Source: Caldifarciminota bacterium (GTDB lineage: Bacteria > Hydrothermota > Tepidihabitantia > SM23-42). Taken from it: DNA of 12,680 nucleotides. The stretch's first letter is position 1, and each line of letters starts with the position of its first letter. Shown here piece after piece: positions 6,985 to 12,680 of the stretch. The notes under the pieces were generated by a model that saw nothing but the letters and a program-made list of their open reading frames with translations, did not search any database and had not been told where the DNA came from. The stretch is taken from NCBI GenBank assembly GCA_030671005.1, contig DAOVAN010000034.1, positions 1-12,680 of the forward strand, in the 5' to 3' direction. Position numbers and translations under genes: made by a program.

Positions 6985-8804
6985 CTCTCATCCCCTTTAC
7001 GCTTTGTTGTCTCATTGTCTCCTTGTCTCCCGGTCTCCTTGTCAGTAGCGTCTCCTTTGATCAGACGGTCGAAGTCTGCTGTTACTTCATCCCGGATCGT
7101 ATCAATCTTTTCCATCCCCGATTCCTCGAGATATTTCATTCTCGCGATCTTGTTCCACATATCCATCTTCACAATATCATCGAATGCTACGCCTCGTTTT
7201 AGCGCTTCGCGAGCCTTGTCGTAGTTAAACATGCATAGTGCGAGCATCTTATGCTGTTTTTTGAGGGACGCATAAGTATCAATCTCGTGGAAAGCATTCT
7301 GATGTAAAAAGTCTTCACGAATTGACCGTGCTCCTTCCAGTACAAGACGGTCCTCAGGGGATAGCGCATCAACACCAATGAGCCTGACGATCTCCTGGAG
7401 CTCTGCCTCCTCTTCCAATAATTTCATGGCTTCCCGTGACAAATTCGTGAAATCCTTTTCTGTCTTCTTGTTGAGATCATCGCTGACATCGTCAATGTAT
7501 AGCGAATATGAATTCAACCATGAGATCGCTGGAAAGTGTCGCTGGTAGGCAAGTTTGTCCTCAAGACTCCAGAAAACCTTTACCACTCTCAAGGTCGCCT
7601 GAACCACTGGGTCTGAAAGGTCACCACCCGGGGGTGATACCGCACCAACAACAGTCAGGGCGCCTTCTCTTGCTGGTTTACCCAGAGTCTTTACACGCCC
7701 TGCCCTCTCATAGAATGAACTCACCCTTGCGGCAAGATACGCGGGGTATCCTTCTTCACCCGGCATCTCCTCCAAGCGCCCAGAAATTTCACGCATCGCC
7801 TCTGCCCAGCGTGATGTTGAATCAGCCATAACTGCAACCGAATATCCCATATCTCTGAAGTACTCGGCGATAGTGATACCCGTGTAGACTGAAGCCTCAC
7901 GGGCTGCCACGGGCATGTTCGAGGTGTTTGCAATCAGAACTGTTCTCTTCATGAGAGATTCCCCAGACCTCGGATCTTTGAGCTTAGGGAATTCAAGCAA
8001 GACATCGGTCATTTCATTACCGCGCTCACCACAGCCAATGTAAACGATGATTTCAGCATCCGCCCATTTTGCGAACTGATGTAGTATCACTGTCTTCCCG
8101 GATCCGAACGGTCCAGGACAGCAGGCAGTCCCGCCCTTTGCAATTGGGAAGAATGTATCAATCACCCTCTGGCCAGTTGACAACGTTAAAGACGGTGCTA
8201 ACCGCTCTTGATAAGGCCTCGGAATCCTGACGGGCCAGCGCTGTAGCATGGTCATCTCGACTTTTTCTTTTTCATGCTCAAGTGTGCACACCACATCGGT
8301 CACAAGAAATTCGCCTTCCTTTATACTCTTTATCTTTCCTCTAACCCCGGGGGGAACCAGAATCTTGTGTACGACGAGCTTCGTCTCCTGTACCTCGCCA
8401 ATGACATCCCCGGGATCTACTTCGGCCCCAGACTTCACGACCGGTTTAAAATGCCACTTCTTGTCTCTCTCCAACGCGGGTATCTCAATACCCCTTGTAA
8501 TGTAGTCACCAGTATTTTCTTTTATGATGTCCAATGGCCGTTGAATGCCATCAAAAATTGATTCGATAAGTCCTGGACCGAGTTCGACAATTAAAGGTTC
8601 GTCAGTTATGTACATCGGCTCACCCGGTCCGATGCCAGATGTGTCTTCGTATACCTGGATCGAAGCAAGGTCGCCAGCAAGACCAACGATTTCACCGACA
8701 AGCCGTTCCTCACTCACCCGTACAACATCATACATCTTGCTGCCCGTCATCCCCTTTGCCACGACTAATGGTCCAGAAACTTTAACGATCTCGCCTTTTC
8801 TCAT
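6981..8804 (-). CDS. atpA: V-type ATP synthase subunit A (catalytic)
   Basis: 607 residues. This is the catalytic subunit that hydrolyses or makes ATP. Walker A GPFGSGKTV is at 231-239 and the catalytic-loop glutamate is in GCGERGNEM (Glu260). SVAVMADSTSRWAEAMREIS (322-341) is the usual Walker B/adenine-side block. The A-type non-homologous insert (about 110-190, with PPGVRGKIKSIKEGEF) distinguishes it from F-type beta. The start ATG overlaps subunit F by 4 bp and has GGAGG 4 nt upstream. The C-terminal roughly 25 residues (after FDRLIKG) are low-complexity and charged. They are encoded largely by an octamer tandem repeat (7004-7043) and look like an added tail rather than part of the family fold. 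Confidence 0.97.
   Translation of the reverse strand: MRKGEIVKVSGPLVVAKGMTGSKMYDVVRVSEERLVGEIVGLAGDLASIQVYEDTSGIGPGEPMYITDEPLIVELGPGLIESIFDGIQRPLDIIKENTGDYITRGIEIPALERDKKWHFKPVVKSGAEVDPGDVIGEVQETKLVVHKILVPPGVRGKIKSIKEGEFLVTDVVCTLEHEKEKVEMTMLQRWPVRIPRPYQERLAPSLTLSTGQRVIDTFFPIAKGGTACCPGPFGSGKTVILHQFAKWADAEIIVYIGCGERGNEMTDVLLEFPKLKDPRSGESLMKRTVLIANTSNMPVAAREASVYTGITIAEYFRDMGYSVAVMADSTSRWAEAMREISGRLEEMPGEEGYPAYLAARVSSFYERAGRVKTLGKPAREGALTVVGAVSPPGGDLSDPVVQATLRVVKVFWSLEDKLAYQRHFPAISWLNSYSLYIDDVSDDLNKKTEKDFTNLSREAMKLLEEEAELQEIVRLIGVDALSPEDRLVLEGARSIREDFLHQNAFHEIDTYASLKKQHKMLALCMFNYDKAREALKRGVAFDDIVKMDMWNKIARMKYLEESGMEKIDTIRDEVTADFDRLIKGDATDKETGRQGDNETTKRKGDER
7004..7043 (-). repeat. Octamer tandem repeat in the 3' end of atpA
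   Basis: Read on the minus strand, five consecutive 8-bp units run GACAAGGA, GACCGGGA, GACAAGGA, GACAATGA and GACAACAA. Because 8 is not a multiple of 3, each unit is read in a different frame, giving the charged tail TDKETGRQGDNETTK. The repeat lies just before the stop codon and the atpA/atpB overlap. Confidence 0.85.
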
Positions 8805-9124
8805 CTTTCCTCCAAGAATATATCAGCGCCTACTGCCTTTTTGATCACTCCCCTGATTCTCTCAATAGCCATTTTGGTCTTGCCTCGACCAGATGGTATC
8901 GGTATCAAACAAGGGAGCGTTTCGGTGCGGTATTTTAGCAAAATATCATCCAATTCATCGATAAATTCTTCGGTAAAAAGAATTATCTTCGTGCCTTCCT
9001 TGATCAAATCTTCAACGGTCGCAGCACATTCACCCTTTTTAACATATACCACTCTTGCACCCGTCGCAAGAAAGGGCATTACTGTCTCGCGTTTGCCAAC
9101 TATTGCTAATGCTTTACCAGACAT
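8801..9124 (-). CDS. atpF: V-type ATP synthase subunit F
   Basis: 107 residues, the standard size of subunit F, a small Rossmann-like protein that binds the rotor shaft D and modulates activity. Family features are the N-terminal strand KALAIVGKRETVMPFLATGA with the buried Gly-Lys-Arg, the KIILFTEEFIDELDDIL segment (about 45-61), LPCLIPIPSGRGK (69-81), and the C-terminal helix ERIRGVIKKAVGADI. The start ATG (9124) lies 11 bp inside the end of subunit C with GAAGGAGA upstream, and the stop overlaps subunit A by 4 bp. The order C-F-A-B-D matches the canonical archaeal/bacterial V/A-ATPase operon. Confidence 0.95.
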   Translation of the reverse strand: MSGKALAIVGKRETVMPFLATGARVVYVKKGECAATVEDLIKEGTKIILFTEEFIDELDDILLKYRTETLPCLIPIPSGRGKTKMAIERIRGVIKKAVGADIFLEER

Positions 9125-10028
9125 CTGGAATGCTCTCCTTCAAATCATCCATCGGTAACTCATTCAATTTGCCCCAATACACCTGTCGCAGTTTCTTAAT
9201 CTCATTCATCTTGAATTGATAATATGTGAAAAGTGGTTCGACGCCGAATGTCATTCGCCTTGCCTGCAACAGAAATCTCAGCCTATGTTCCTCATACAAT
9301 CTCTCCAAACGTAAAAAAGACTCGTATTCATCAAAATAGCCACCGCCTTTTTCAACAATATCGACATAGGATGTGGTGAAGAAATTACGCCCCAAATGCT
9401 CCTGCGCTACATCGAGATTATCGATGAAGAATTTCAGTTGGAGATTGCCAAGTGGTATGTACACCTGACTCAAAATCTCGCGCTTCTTCTCGAACTGCCT
9501 TGCCCTGAAGAAACTGCGGACATTTTCCAATTCAAAATAGAGTGTAAAATAATGTTTAAAGAACGGTGCAAATGATGCAGTTTGAAACAAATATCTGGAC
9601 AATATTTTGTCCAGATTTGTGGAGAGCACAAACGGATCTTTGTCAAGAGCAAAGCGTGCCACCTCGTCGAGCACCTCAGGCCACGATTCAACGGTATCAG
9701 GCTCTTGAGAATACAGCAGCTCGTCACCCCCACCCTTCAACTTCACCTTCAAATTATGAATCTGCTCAGGCCAGTCGATGAGGTACCCCACTTCTTCGTT
9801 AAGGCAGAACTTATCGAAGAAATTCCGTAATGCCTTTTCCTCAACTTCGAGCGCTTCAGTAAAATCGCGCTGTCCCACATAGGGCGTATCGGATAGAATC
9901 GTGTTGAAACTCGAGAAATCTGCAGCCACCAACCGGTCAAAATGGCTCTTCGTCAAAAGCCTTGCCTCACGGGCTCTTATGATACCATTGACAAATGCGT
10001 ACCTTGTATCTTCTGTTCCCTTTATCAT
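9114..10028 (-). CDS. atpC: V-type ATP synthase subunit C (AC39/d family)
   Basis: 304 residues, slightly short of the common 320-350. Subunit C is the funnel-shaped socket joining the D-F shaft to the membrane ring. The N-terminus TRYAFVNGIIRAREARLLTK, the LLTKSHFDRLVAA motif and the repeated helical pattern with Phe-Glu-Asn-Val-Arg (FELENVRSFFRARQF, about 166-180) and LFTYYQFKMNEIKKLRQVYW (about 268-287) fit the AC39 family. It sits in the expected place directly upstream of F. Its ATG overlaps the stop of the 93-residue gene by 4 bp and has no clear Shine-Dalgarno sequence, suggesting re-initiation coupling. The identification relies on family motifs plus gene order. Confidence 0.93.
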   Translation of the reverse strand: MIKGTEDTRYAFVNGIIRAREARLLTKSHFDRLVAADFSSFNTILSDTPYVGQRDFTEALEVEEKALRNFFDKFCLNEEVGYLIDWPEQIHNLKVKLKGGGDELLYSQEPDTVESWPEVLDEVARFALDKDPFVLSTNLDKILSRYLFQTASFAPFFKHYFTLYFELENVRSFFRARQFEKKREILSQVYIPLGNLQLKFFIDNLDVAQEHLGRNFFTTSYVDIVEKGGGYFDEYESFLRLERLYEEHRLRFLLQARRMTFGVEPLFTYYQFKMNEIKKLRQVYWGKLNELPMDDLKESIPDVW

Positions 10029-10306
10029 CTTGATTCGATTACCTTAATGATCTTGAATTTTTCATCCAGCGTCACCATCAAGATTCGCTCTATCGGTACT
10101 CTATCAGCAGTTTTAACTGACTTAGTGAATTGAAGTCGATAAATGTGCCTGAAATGCTTAGGGACCCCCAGGTCAAGTTTCTTGTACCACTCATCTTGGG
10201 GTTTCACATCTTTCTCCGTTACCCTGGGTTCAATACCTTTGAATTCGGGATAATCTTTCGCGATCTTTCTCTTTACTCTGTCGATCTGTGAACGGCCAAT
10301 CTTCAC
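10025..10306 (-). CDS. 93-residue protein of unknown function in the V-ATPase operon
   Basis: Not recognised. It is a basic protein without signal peptide or membrane helix. It has a charged N-terminal helix (about 1-20, IGRSQIDRVKRKIAKDYPEF), a Pro/Trp-containing linker (about 24-50), and a C-terminal beta-rich part with IYRLQFTKSVKTAD and RILMVTLDEKFKIIKVIESR. Start is GTG at 10306, with GAGGAG 6 nt upstream inside the end of the peptidase gene; an ATG is absent nearby. The gap to the peptidase stop is 1 bp and its own stop forms an ATGA overlap with subunit C. Such tight packing argues strongly that it is real and made together with both neighbours. It occupies the position where subunit E would normally stand, but it is half the size and has no long coiled coil, so it is not a recognisable E. 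It might be an adaptor or partner of the peptidase; that is speculation. Confidence 0.8.
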   Translation of the reverse strand: MKIGRSQIDRVKRKIAKDYPEFKGIEPRVTEKDVKPQDEWYKKLDLGVPKHFRHIYRLQFTKSVKTADRVPIERILMVTLDEKFKIIKVIESR

Positions 10307-10307
10307 T

Positions 10308-11360
10308 TCAACTCCTCATGACATTATCTTGCACTCTGATTGTGGGATCACCATATAGAACAAACTGGAGGAGCGTTTTCTGATCATCATCATCTAGAAA
10401 TCCATGACGCCGAAGGGCTTTGCGCGCAAAGTCCAACTTCGCATTCTTCAAACTCTCACCCGACGTCATGCCCTGCTGCAGGTACTCGAAGAAGTACTTC
10501 ACCAGCAAATCCGATTCACTCGATGGCGGTGCTGACGGACCATAAGAAATCGTCGTTGAGCCACAAAATCCAAGCACTCTATCCTGATCAAGGAATCTCA
10601 GGCTCATCGCGTCGTCTTGAGACTTTCCGATTATGTATGCACCATAACATGCCTCAGAAGCGACAATCCCTGATGCATCCTTTATGTTGGCAGGTTGCAT
10701 TGCCACAGGATACTCAGCTCCTTGTTGACCATACCAGTTGGCTGAGATTTTGCTACCGTGTACATTAAAATAGAGAAAATCCTTTTTCTGCAACCATGCT
10801 TTCCTAAATTTATCGCTTGTGATCGGTGGCGAGGTCTTCAATTTTTTTGGGTCGCCTATCGGTCGATAAACATTCTCGGATGCACGCTTCCAAATCTTGG
10901 CAGTCAAACCGAAAGCCTTCTTTTGTGAAGGATTTGCTTTTGTGAGTTGTTTTTTCATAAACTCAACACTCTGGTTATCAGGAATGCGTGCACAAACTCG
11001 CTCGGGTATGATGAAATTATCATCACGCGACGCATACGGATTATCAGAAAGAACGGCCTCATCGCCATCATCACATGGATTATCCAGGCGAAAAAACGGA
11101 ATCACGTCGTCACCACCCAAGAGCAGTAAAAAATCAATAGTGCCCATTTTCTTCTCAACCTTCATCACATAGCTTCTTATTGATTTCGCCTTTTTCTTTA
11201 CCGGCTTTATTCGCAATTTGTTTGGCATATCATAATAGCAAAAAACTGTCTTATAACCCTTTTTCGATTCTATATATTCATCTATTTGCTTTTCCAAGGG
11301 GCGGATATCTCTGATTTGCTTATGCAGCGCCTTCTTGCCGCTCAGAATGAGCATCCGCAT
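10308..11360 (-). CDS. Caspase-like (clan CD, C25/gingipain-type) cysteine peptidase, intracellular
   Basis: 350 residues. The clan CD catalytic dyad pattern is visible: a hydrophobic strand ending in His-Gly (FLYFNVHGS, His201) and a second hydrophobic strand ending in Ala-Cys (GIVASEACYGA, Cys238). Further C25-like blocks are FLLLLGGDDVIPFFR (77-91), a Gly/Ala-Arg-Ile-Pro segment (RVCARIPD, 121-128), GESLKNAKL (301-309) and the C-terminal LYGDPTIRV (335-343) found in gingipain-type peptidases. Gingipains are secreted, but here there is no signal peptide or C-terminal sorting domain, so the protein should stay in the cytoplasm. Substrate preference is unknown. The start ATG at 11360 has no ribosome site and lies 5 bp from a -10 box; a second ATG follows two codons later. 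It is the first gene of the V-ATPase operon, 1 bp from the 93-residue gene. Activity is predicted from motifs only. Confidence 0.78.
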   Translation of the reverse strand: MRMLILSGKKALHKQIRDIRPLEKQIDEYIESKKGYKTVFCYYDMPNKLRIKPVKKKAKSIRSYVMKVEKKMGTIDFLLLLGGDDVIPFFRLDNPCDDGDEAVLSDNPYASRDDNFIIPERVCARIPDNQSVEFMKKQLTKANPSQKKAFGLTAKIWKRASENVYRPIGDPKKLKTSPPITSDKFRKAWLQKKDFLYFNVHGSKISANWYGQQGAEYPVAMQPANIKDASGIVASEACYGAYIIGKSQDDAMSLRFLDQDRVLGFCGSTTISYGPSAPPSSESDLLVKYFFEYLQQGMTSGESLKNAKLDFARKALRRHGFLDDDDQKTLLQFVLYGDPTIRVQDNVMRS

Positions 11361-11365
11361 TGGTG

Positions 11366-11393
11366 ATTATACTGAAAATCCCAGCAAAGTCAA
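11366..11393 (-). promoter_or_regulatory. Promoter of the peptidase/V-ATPase operon (leaderless)
   Basis: On the minus strand TTGACT (11393-11388) and TATAAT (11371-11366) are separated by 16 nt. Five nt lie between the -10 box and the peptidase ATG, so the A of ATG is the expected first transcribed base. It is back to back with the tRNA promoter, with 21 bp between the two -35 boxes. Confidence 0.78.
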
Positions 11394-11414
11394 GAAAATG
11401 CGTGTATTTCTCTG

Positions 11415-11442
11415 TTGACATCGAATGTTTGCCAGCTATAAT
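11415..11442 (+). promoter_or_regulatory. Promoter of tRNA-Pro
   Basis: TTGACA (11415-11420) and TATAAT (11437-11442) are both perfect consensus boxes with a 16-nt spacer. The -10 box ends 9 bp before the mature tRNA 5' end, so the 5' leader would be very short, about 2-4 nt. Confidence 0.82.
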
Positions 11443-11451
11443 ACGCAATCT

Positions 11452-11525
11452 CGGGGCGTGGCGCAGCGGCTTAGCGCGCATGGTTTGGGACCATGAGGTC
11501 GTGGGTTCAAATCCCACTGCCCCGA
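11452..11525 (+). tRNA. tRNA-Pro (anticodon UGG)
   Basis: A full 74-nt cloverleaf. The acceptor stem pairs CGGGGCG with TGCCCCG (last pair G-U) and the D stem is GCGC/GCGC. The anticodon stem CATGG/CCATG encloses loop TTTGGGA with anticodon TGG at 11486-11488. The T stem GTGGG/CCCAC encloses TTCAAAT, and the discriminator base is A. The 3' CCA is not encoded and must be added enzymatically. The tRNA reads CCN proline codons. Confidence 0.96.
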
Positions 11526-11532
11526 TGAAATT

Positions 11533-11557
11533 GATATATATATATAAAATAATATAG
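11533..11557. other. AT-rich (TA)n tract after tRNA-Pro
   Basis: An uninterrupted A/T run with alternating TA follows the tRNA by 8 bp. No terminator hairpin precedes it. It separates the tRNA from its partial copy. The rest of the 288-bp gap to the next gene (11526-11813) is filled by the tRNA fragment and palindromes listed below; I find no gene in it. Confidence 0.5.
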
Positions 11558-11573
11558 AAAAGTGTCAGAACGA

Positions 11574-11686
11574 AGGTCGTGGGTTTCCCGTTTCTATCAT
11601 TATAATTTCTACAAAGGAAACGGGATCCCGATTCCTTGAAATTAAAATATATAATGGGAAATCGGGACAAATCCCACTGCCCCGAT
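11574..11686 (+). pseudogene. Partial copy of tRNA-Pro 3' end, interrupted in the T-loop
   Basis: AGGTCGTGGGTT (11574-11585) and CAAATCCCACTGCCCCGAT (11668-11686) together repeat 31 consecutive nt of the tRNA and its first 3' base (11496-11526) without a mismatch. The copy starts at the variable loop and lacks the 5' half, so it cannot give a tRNA. It is split between the second and third T-loop bases by 82 bp of unrelated palindromic sequence. Such a 3'-end duplication is what site-specific integration into a tRNA gene leaves behind, but no integrase is near. Confidence 0.85.
11586..11667. mobile_element. 82-bp double-hairpin element inserted in the tRNA copy
   Basis: The insert begins TCCCG and ends CGGGA. 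It consists of two adjoining hairpins: TCCCGTTTC (11586-11594) pairs with GAAACGGGA (11617-11625), and TCCCGATT (11626-11633) pairs with AATCGGGA (11660-11667). At their junction is the palindrome CGGGATCCCG. The loops are AT-rich. It encodes nothing, so any movement would need a transposase in trans (a REP/MITE-like behaviour). No target-site duplication is visible. Confidence 0.6.
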
Positions 11687-11722
11687 TCTTAGAAACGGAG
11701 CAGGGGAGAAAAGGTGAATCGG
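11682..11722. repeat. Palindrome related to the hairpin element
   Basis: CCGATTC (11682-11688) pairs with GAATCGG (11716-11722) around a purine-rich 27-nt loop. The arm sequence is the same CCGATTC found in the second hairpin of the 82-bp element, so this looks like a further diverged unit abutting the tRNA copy. Confidence 0.5.
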
Positions 11723-11765
11723 AGAAAAACAGATAAAAAAATAATAGCAATTATAAATGTGGGTC

Positions 11766-11807
11766 TCCCGTTCCTTCGGAACGAGGATTCTGGTTCACGC
11801 CGAAGGA
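11766..11807 (+). promoter_or_regulatory. Two mutually exclusive hairpins before the KamA-like gene
   Basis: TCCCGTTCC (11766-11774) can pair with GGAACGAGGA (11778-11787, one bulged A) around a TTC loop. Alternatively TCCTTCGG (11772-11779) can pair with CCGAAGGA (11800-11807). The second fold covers half of the Shine-Dalgarno AGGAGG at 11804-11809. Both use 11772-11774 and 11778-11779, so only one can form. The first arm also matches the neighbouring palindrome family (14 of 16 positions between 11579-11594 and 11759-11774), so it may simply be another repeat unit. Confidence 0.4.
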
Positions 11808-11813
11808 GGGAAT

Positions 11814-12680
11814 ATGTCCTGGCAAGAAGAATTCAAGAAAAATATCTCTACTATTGAACAACTCAAAGAACATATCGATCTAACGCCCCTTGAACAAAAA
11901 CAACTAAAAAGGGTGATCGAGAAACATCCCATGAGTATCACCCGCTACTATTTGTCATTGATCGACAAGAAAGAACCAAATGATCCTCTTCGGAAAATGA
12001 TCATCCCTTCAGTTGAGGAATTTAGTTTGTCAGGCTCATGGGACCCAAGTGGCGAGATGCAAATAACAAAAATGCCTGGACTACAGCACAAATATTCACC
12101 TACTGCCCTAATCTTGTCAACTAGCCGGTGTGCTGCTTACTGCCGGTACTGCTTTAGAAAAAGACTTGTTGGCTTATCAACCGGGGAAATCATTCAGAAG
12201 TTCGACGAAGCTGTTGACTATATCAATCAACATAAAGAAATCACAAATGTCTTGATTAGCGGCGGCGACCCGCTGATTTTGCCAACCGAGATGATCGATA
12301 ATTTTCTAAGCAAGCTCTTTGCTATAAAACATTTGCATTTTATGAGAATCGGCACAAAAATCCCAGTGATTTTCCCGGAGCGTATACTCCAGGATGAAAA
12401 CCTTTTATCTGTGCTGAAAAAATATTCAACTCCAAGAAAAAGATTGTATATAAGTACCCAGTTCAATCATCCCCGGGAATTGACTGAAAAATCAATACGC
12501 TCAATTAATAAACTCCTGCGCAGGAGCATTATCATAAATAACCAAACTGTACTTCTGAAAGGTGTGAACGATGACCCTGATATCATCGCCGAGCTGCAAA
12601 ACAAGTTATCCGGTATCGGCATTATCCCCTATTATATATTTCAATGCAGACCTGTAAAACGTGTCAAGCAAAGTTTTCAG
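11814..12680 (+). CDS. KamA-family radical SAM protein (lysine 2,3-aminomutase-like), 5' part
   Basis: 289 codons are visible with no stop before the right edge. The iron-sulfur cluster motif CxxxCxxC is at Cys106, Cys110 and Cys113 (CAAYCRYCFRKR), and the SAM-side glycine motif is SGGDPL (149-154). KMPGLQHKYSPTALIL (86-101), HPREL (219-223), NQTVLLKGVND (243-253) and PYYIFQCRPV (272-281) match the lysine 2,3-aminomutase family. That family uses SAM and pyridoxal phosphate to move an amino group; it includes KamA (lysine to beta-lysine), glutamate 2,3-aminomutase and EpmB (EF-P modification). The PLP lysine and the substrate-deciding C-terminus are outside the window, so the exact reaction is undecided. 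The start is ATG at 11814 with AAGGAGGG 3-4 nt upstream. It stands alone, rightward, after the repeat cluster; no clear promoter is seen. Confidence 0.9.
   Translation, partial: MSWQEEFKKNISTIEQLKEHIDLTPLEQKQLKRVIEKHPMSITRYYLSLIDKKEPNDPLRKMIIPSVEEFSLSGSWDPSGEMQITKMPGLQHKYSPTALILSTSRCAAYCRYCFRKRLVGLSTGEIIQKFDEAVDYINQHKEITNVLISGGDPLILPTEMIDNFLSKLFAIKHLHFMRIGTKIPVIFPERILQDENLLSVLKKYSTPRKRLYISTQFNHPRELTEKSIRSINKLLRRSIIINNQTVLLKGVNDDPDIIAELQNKLSGIGIIPYYIFQCRPVKRVKQSFQ

Noticed and set aside
10025..10306. 93-residue protein as V-ATPase subunit E or G
   Set aside because: It stands in the right place but is too short for E, lacks the long coiled coil of either subunit and has a beta-rich C-terminal half.
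11360..11557. 65-residue plus-strand frame over the tRNA
   Set aside because: It reads through the peptidase promoter and the complete tRNA-Pro gene; no ribosome site and no protein-like pattern.
11601..11606. TATAAT as promoter of the KamA-like gene
   Set aside because: It lies in an AT-rich hairpin loop of the inserted element and has GTGGGT, not a -35 box, at the 16-nt spacing used elsewhere here.
11452..11686. A present integrative element bounded by tRNA-derived attachment sites
   Set aside because: The two copies of the tRNA end are only 48 bp apart and enclose no integrase or cargo, so at most this is a remnant.
11574..11807. CRISPR array
   Set aside because: The repeats are few, diverged and palindromic with unequal spacing; there are no uniform spacers and no cas genes.

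Overview
The window holds bacterial chromosomal DNA of intermediate base composition, with densely packed, mostly leftward genes. A prokaryotic V/A-type ATPase, an outer-membrane-type beta-barrel, a DUF58/BatA pair, a KamA-like radical SAM protein and clusters of short palindromic or octamer repeats together suggest a poorly cultured, Gram-negative-type bacterium. My guess is a WOR-3/Stahlbacteria-like lineage. That guess is inference from gene style, and no marker gene here settles it.

Layout. Positions 1-851 (+) carry the 3' part of a beta-barrel protein gene. It converges on a leftward block (4506 to 898): a GalE-type sugar-nucleotide epimerase, a DUF58 protein and a BatA-type membrane protein with a von Willebrand A domain, the last two joined by an ATGA overlap. 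The block has its own promoter (TTGACT-16-TATAAT) almost touching the epimerase start codon. Right of it lies a second leftward operon (11360 to 4687): a caspase-like clan CD cysteine peptidase, a 93-residue unknown protein, V-ATPase subunits C, F, A, B and D, and a 73-residue membrane/coiled-coil protein. Its first six joints are 4- or 11-bp overlaps or a 1-bp gap, so they are almost certainly co-translated. Its promoter is again TTGACT-16-TATAAT and ends 5 bp from the peptidase ATG, which predicts a leaderless mRNA. Subunits E, I, K and G/H are not in the window, so the ATPase genes are split.

Divergent from that operon is a tRNA-Pro(UGG) gene with a near-consensus promoter. Directly after it is a 31-nt copy of the tRNA 3' end, split within the T-loop by an 82-bp element made of two hairpins. 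More related palindromes follow. The last of them can fold in two mutually exclusive ways, one of which covers the Shine-Dalgarno sequence of a KamA-family radical SAM gene that runs off the right edge.

Functionally, the V1 subunits form the catalytic head and central stalk of an ion-translocating rotary ATPase at the cytoplasmic membrane. The most unusual points are an intracellular caspase-like peptidase leading the V-ATPase operon, the recurring leaderless promoter design, the interrupted tRNA 3' duplication, and an octamer tandem repeat that encodes the C-terminal tail of ATPase subunit A.
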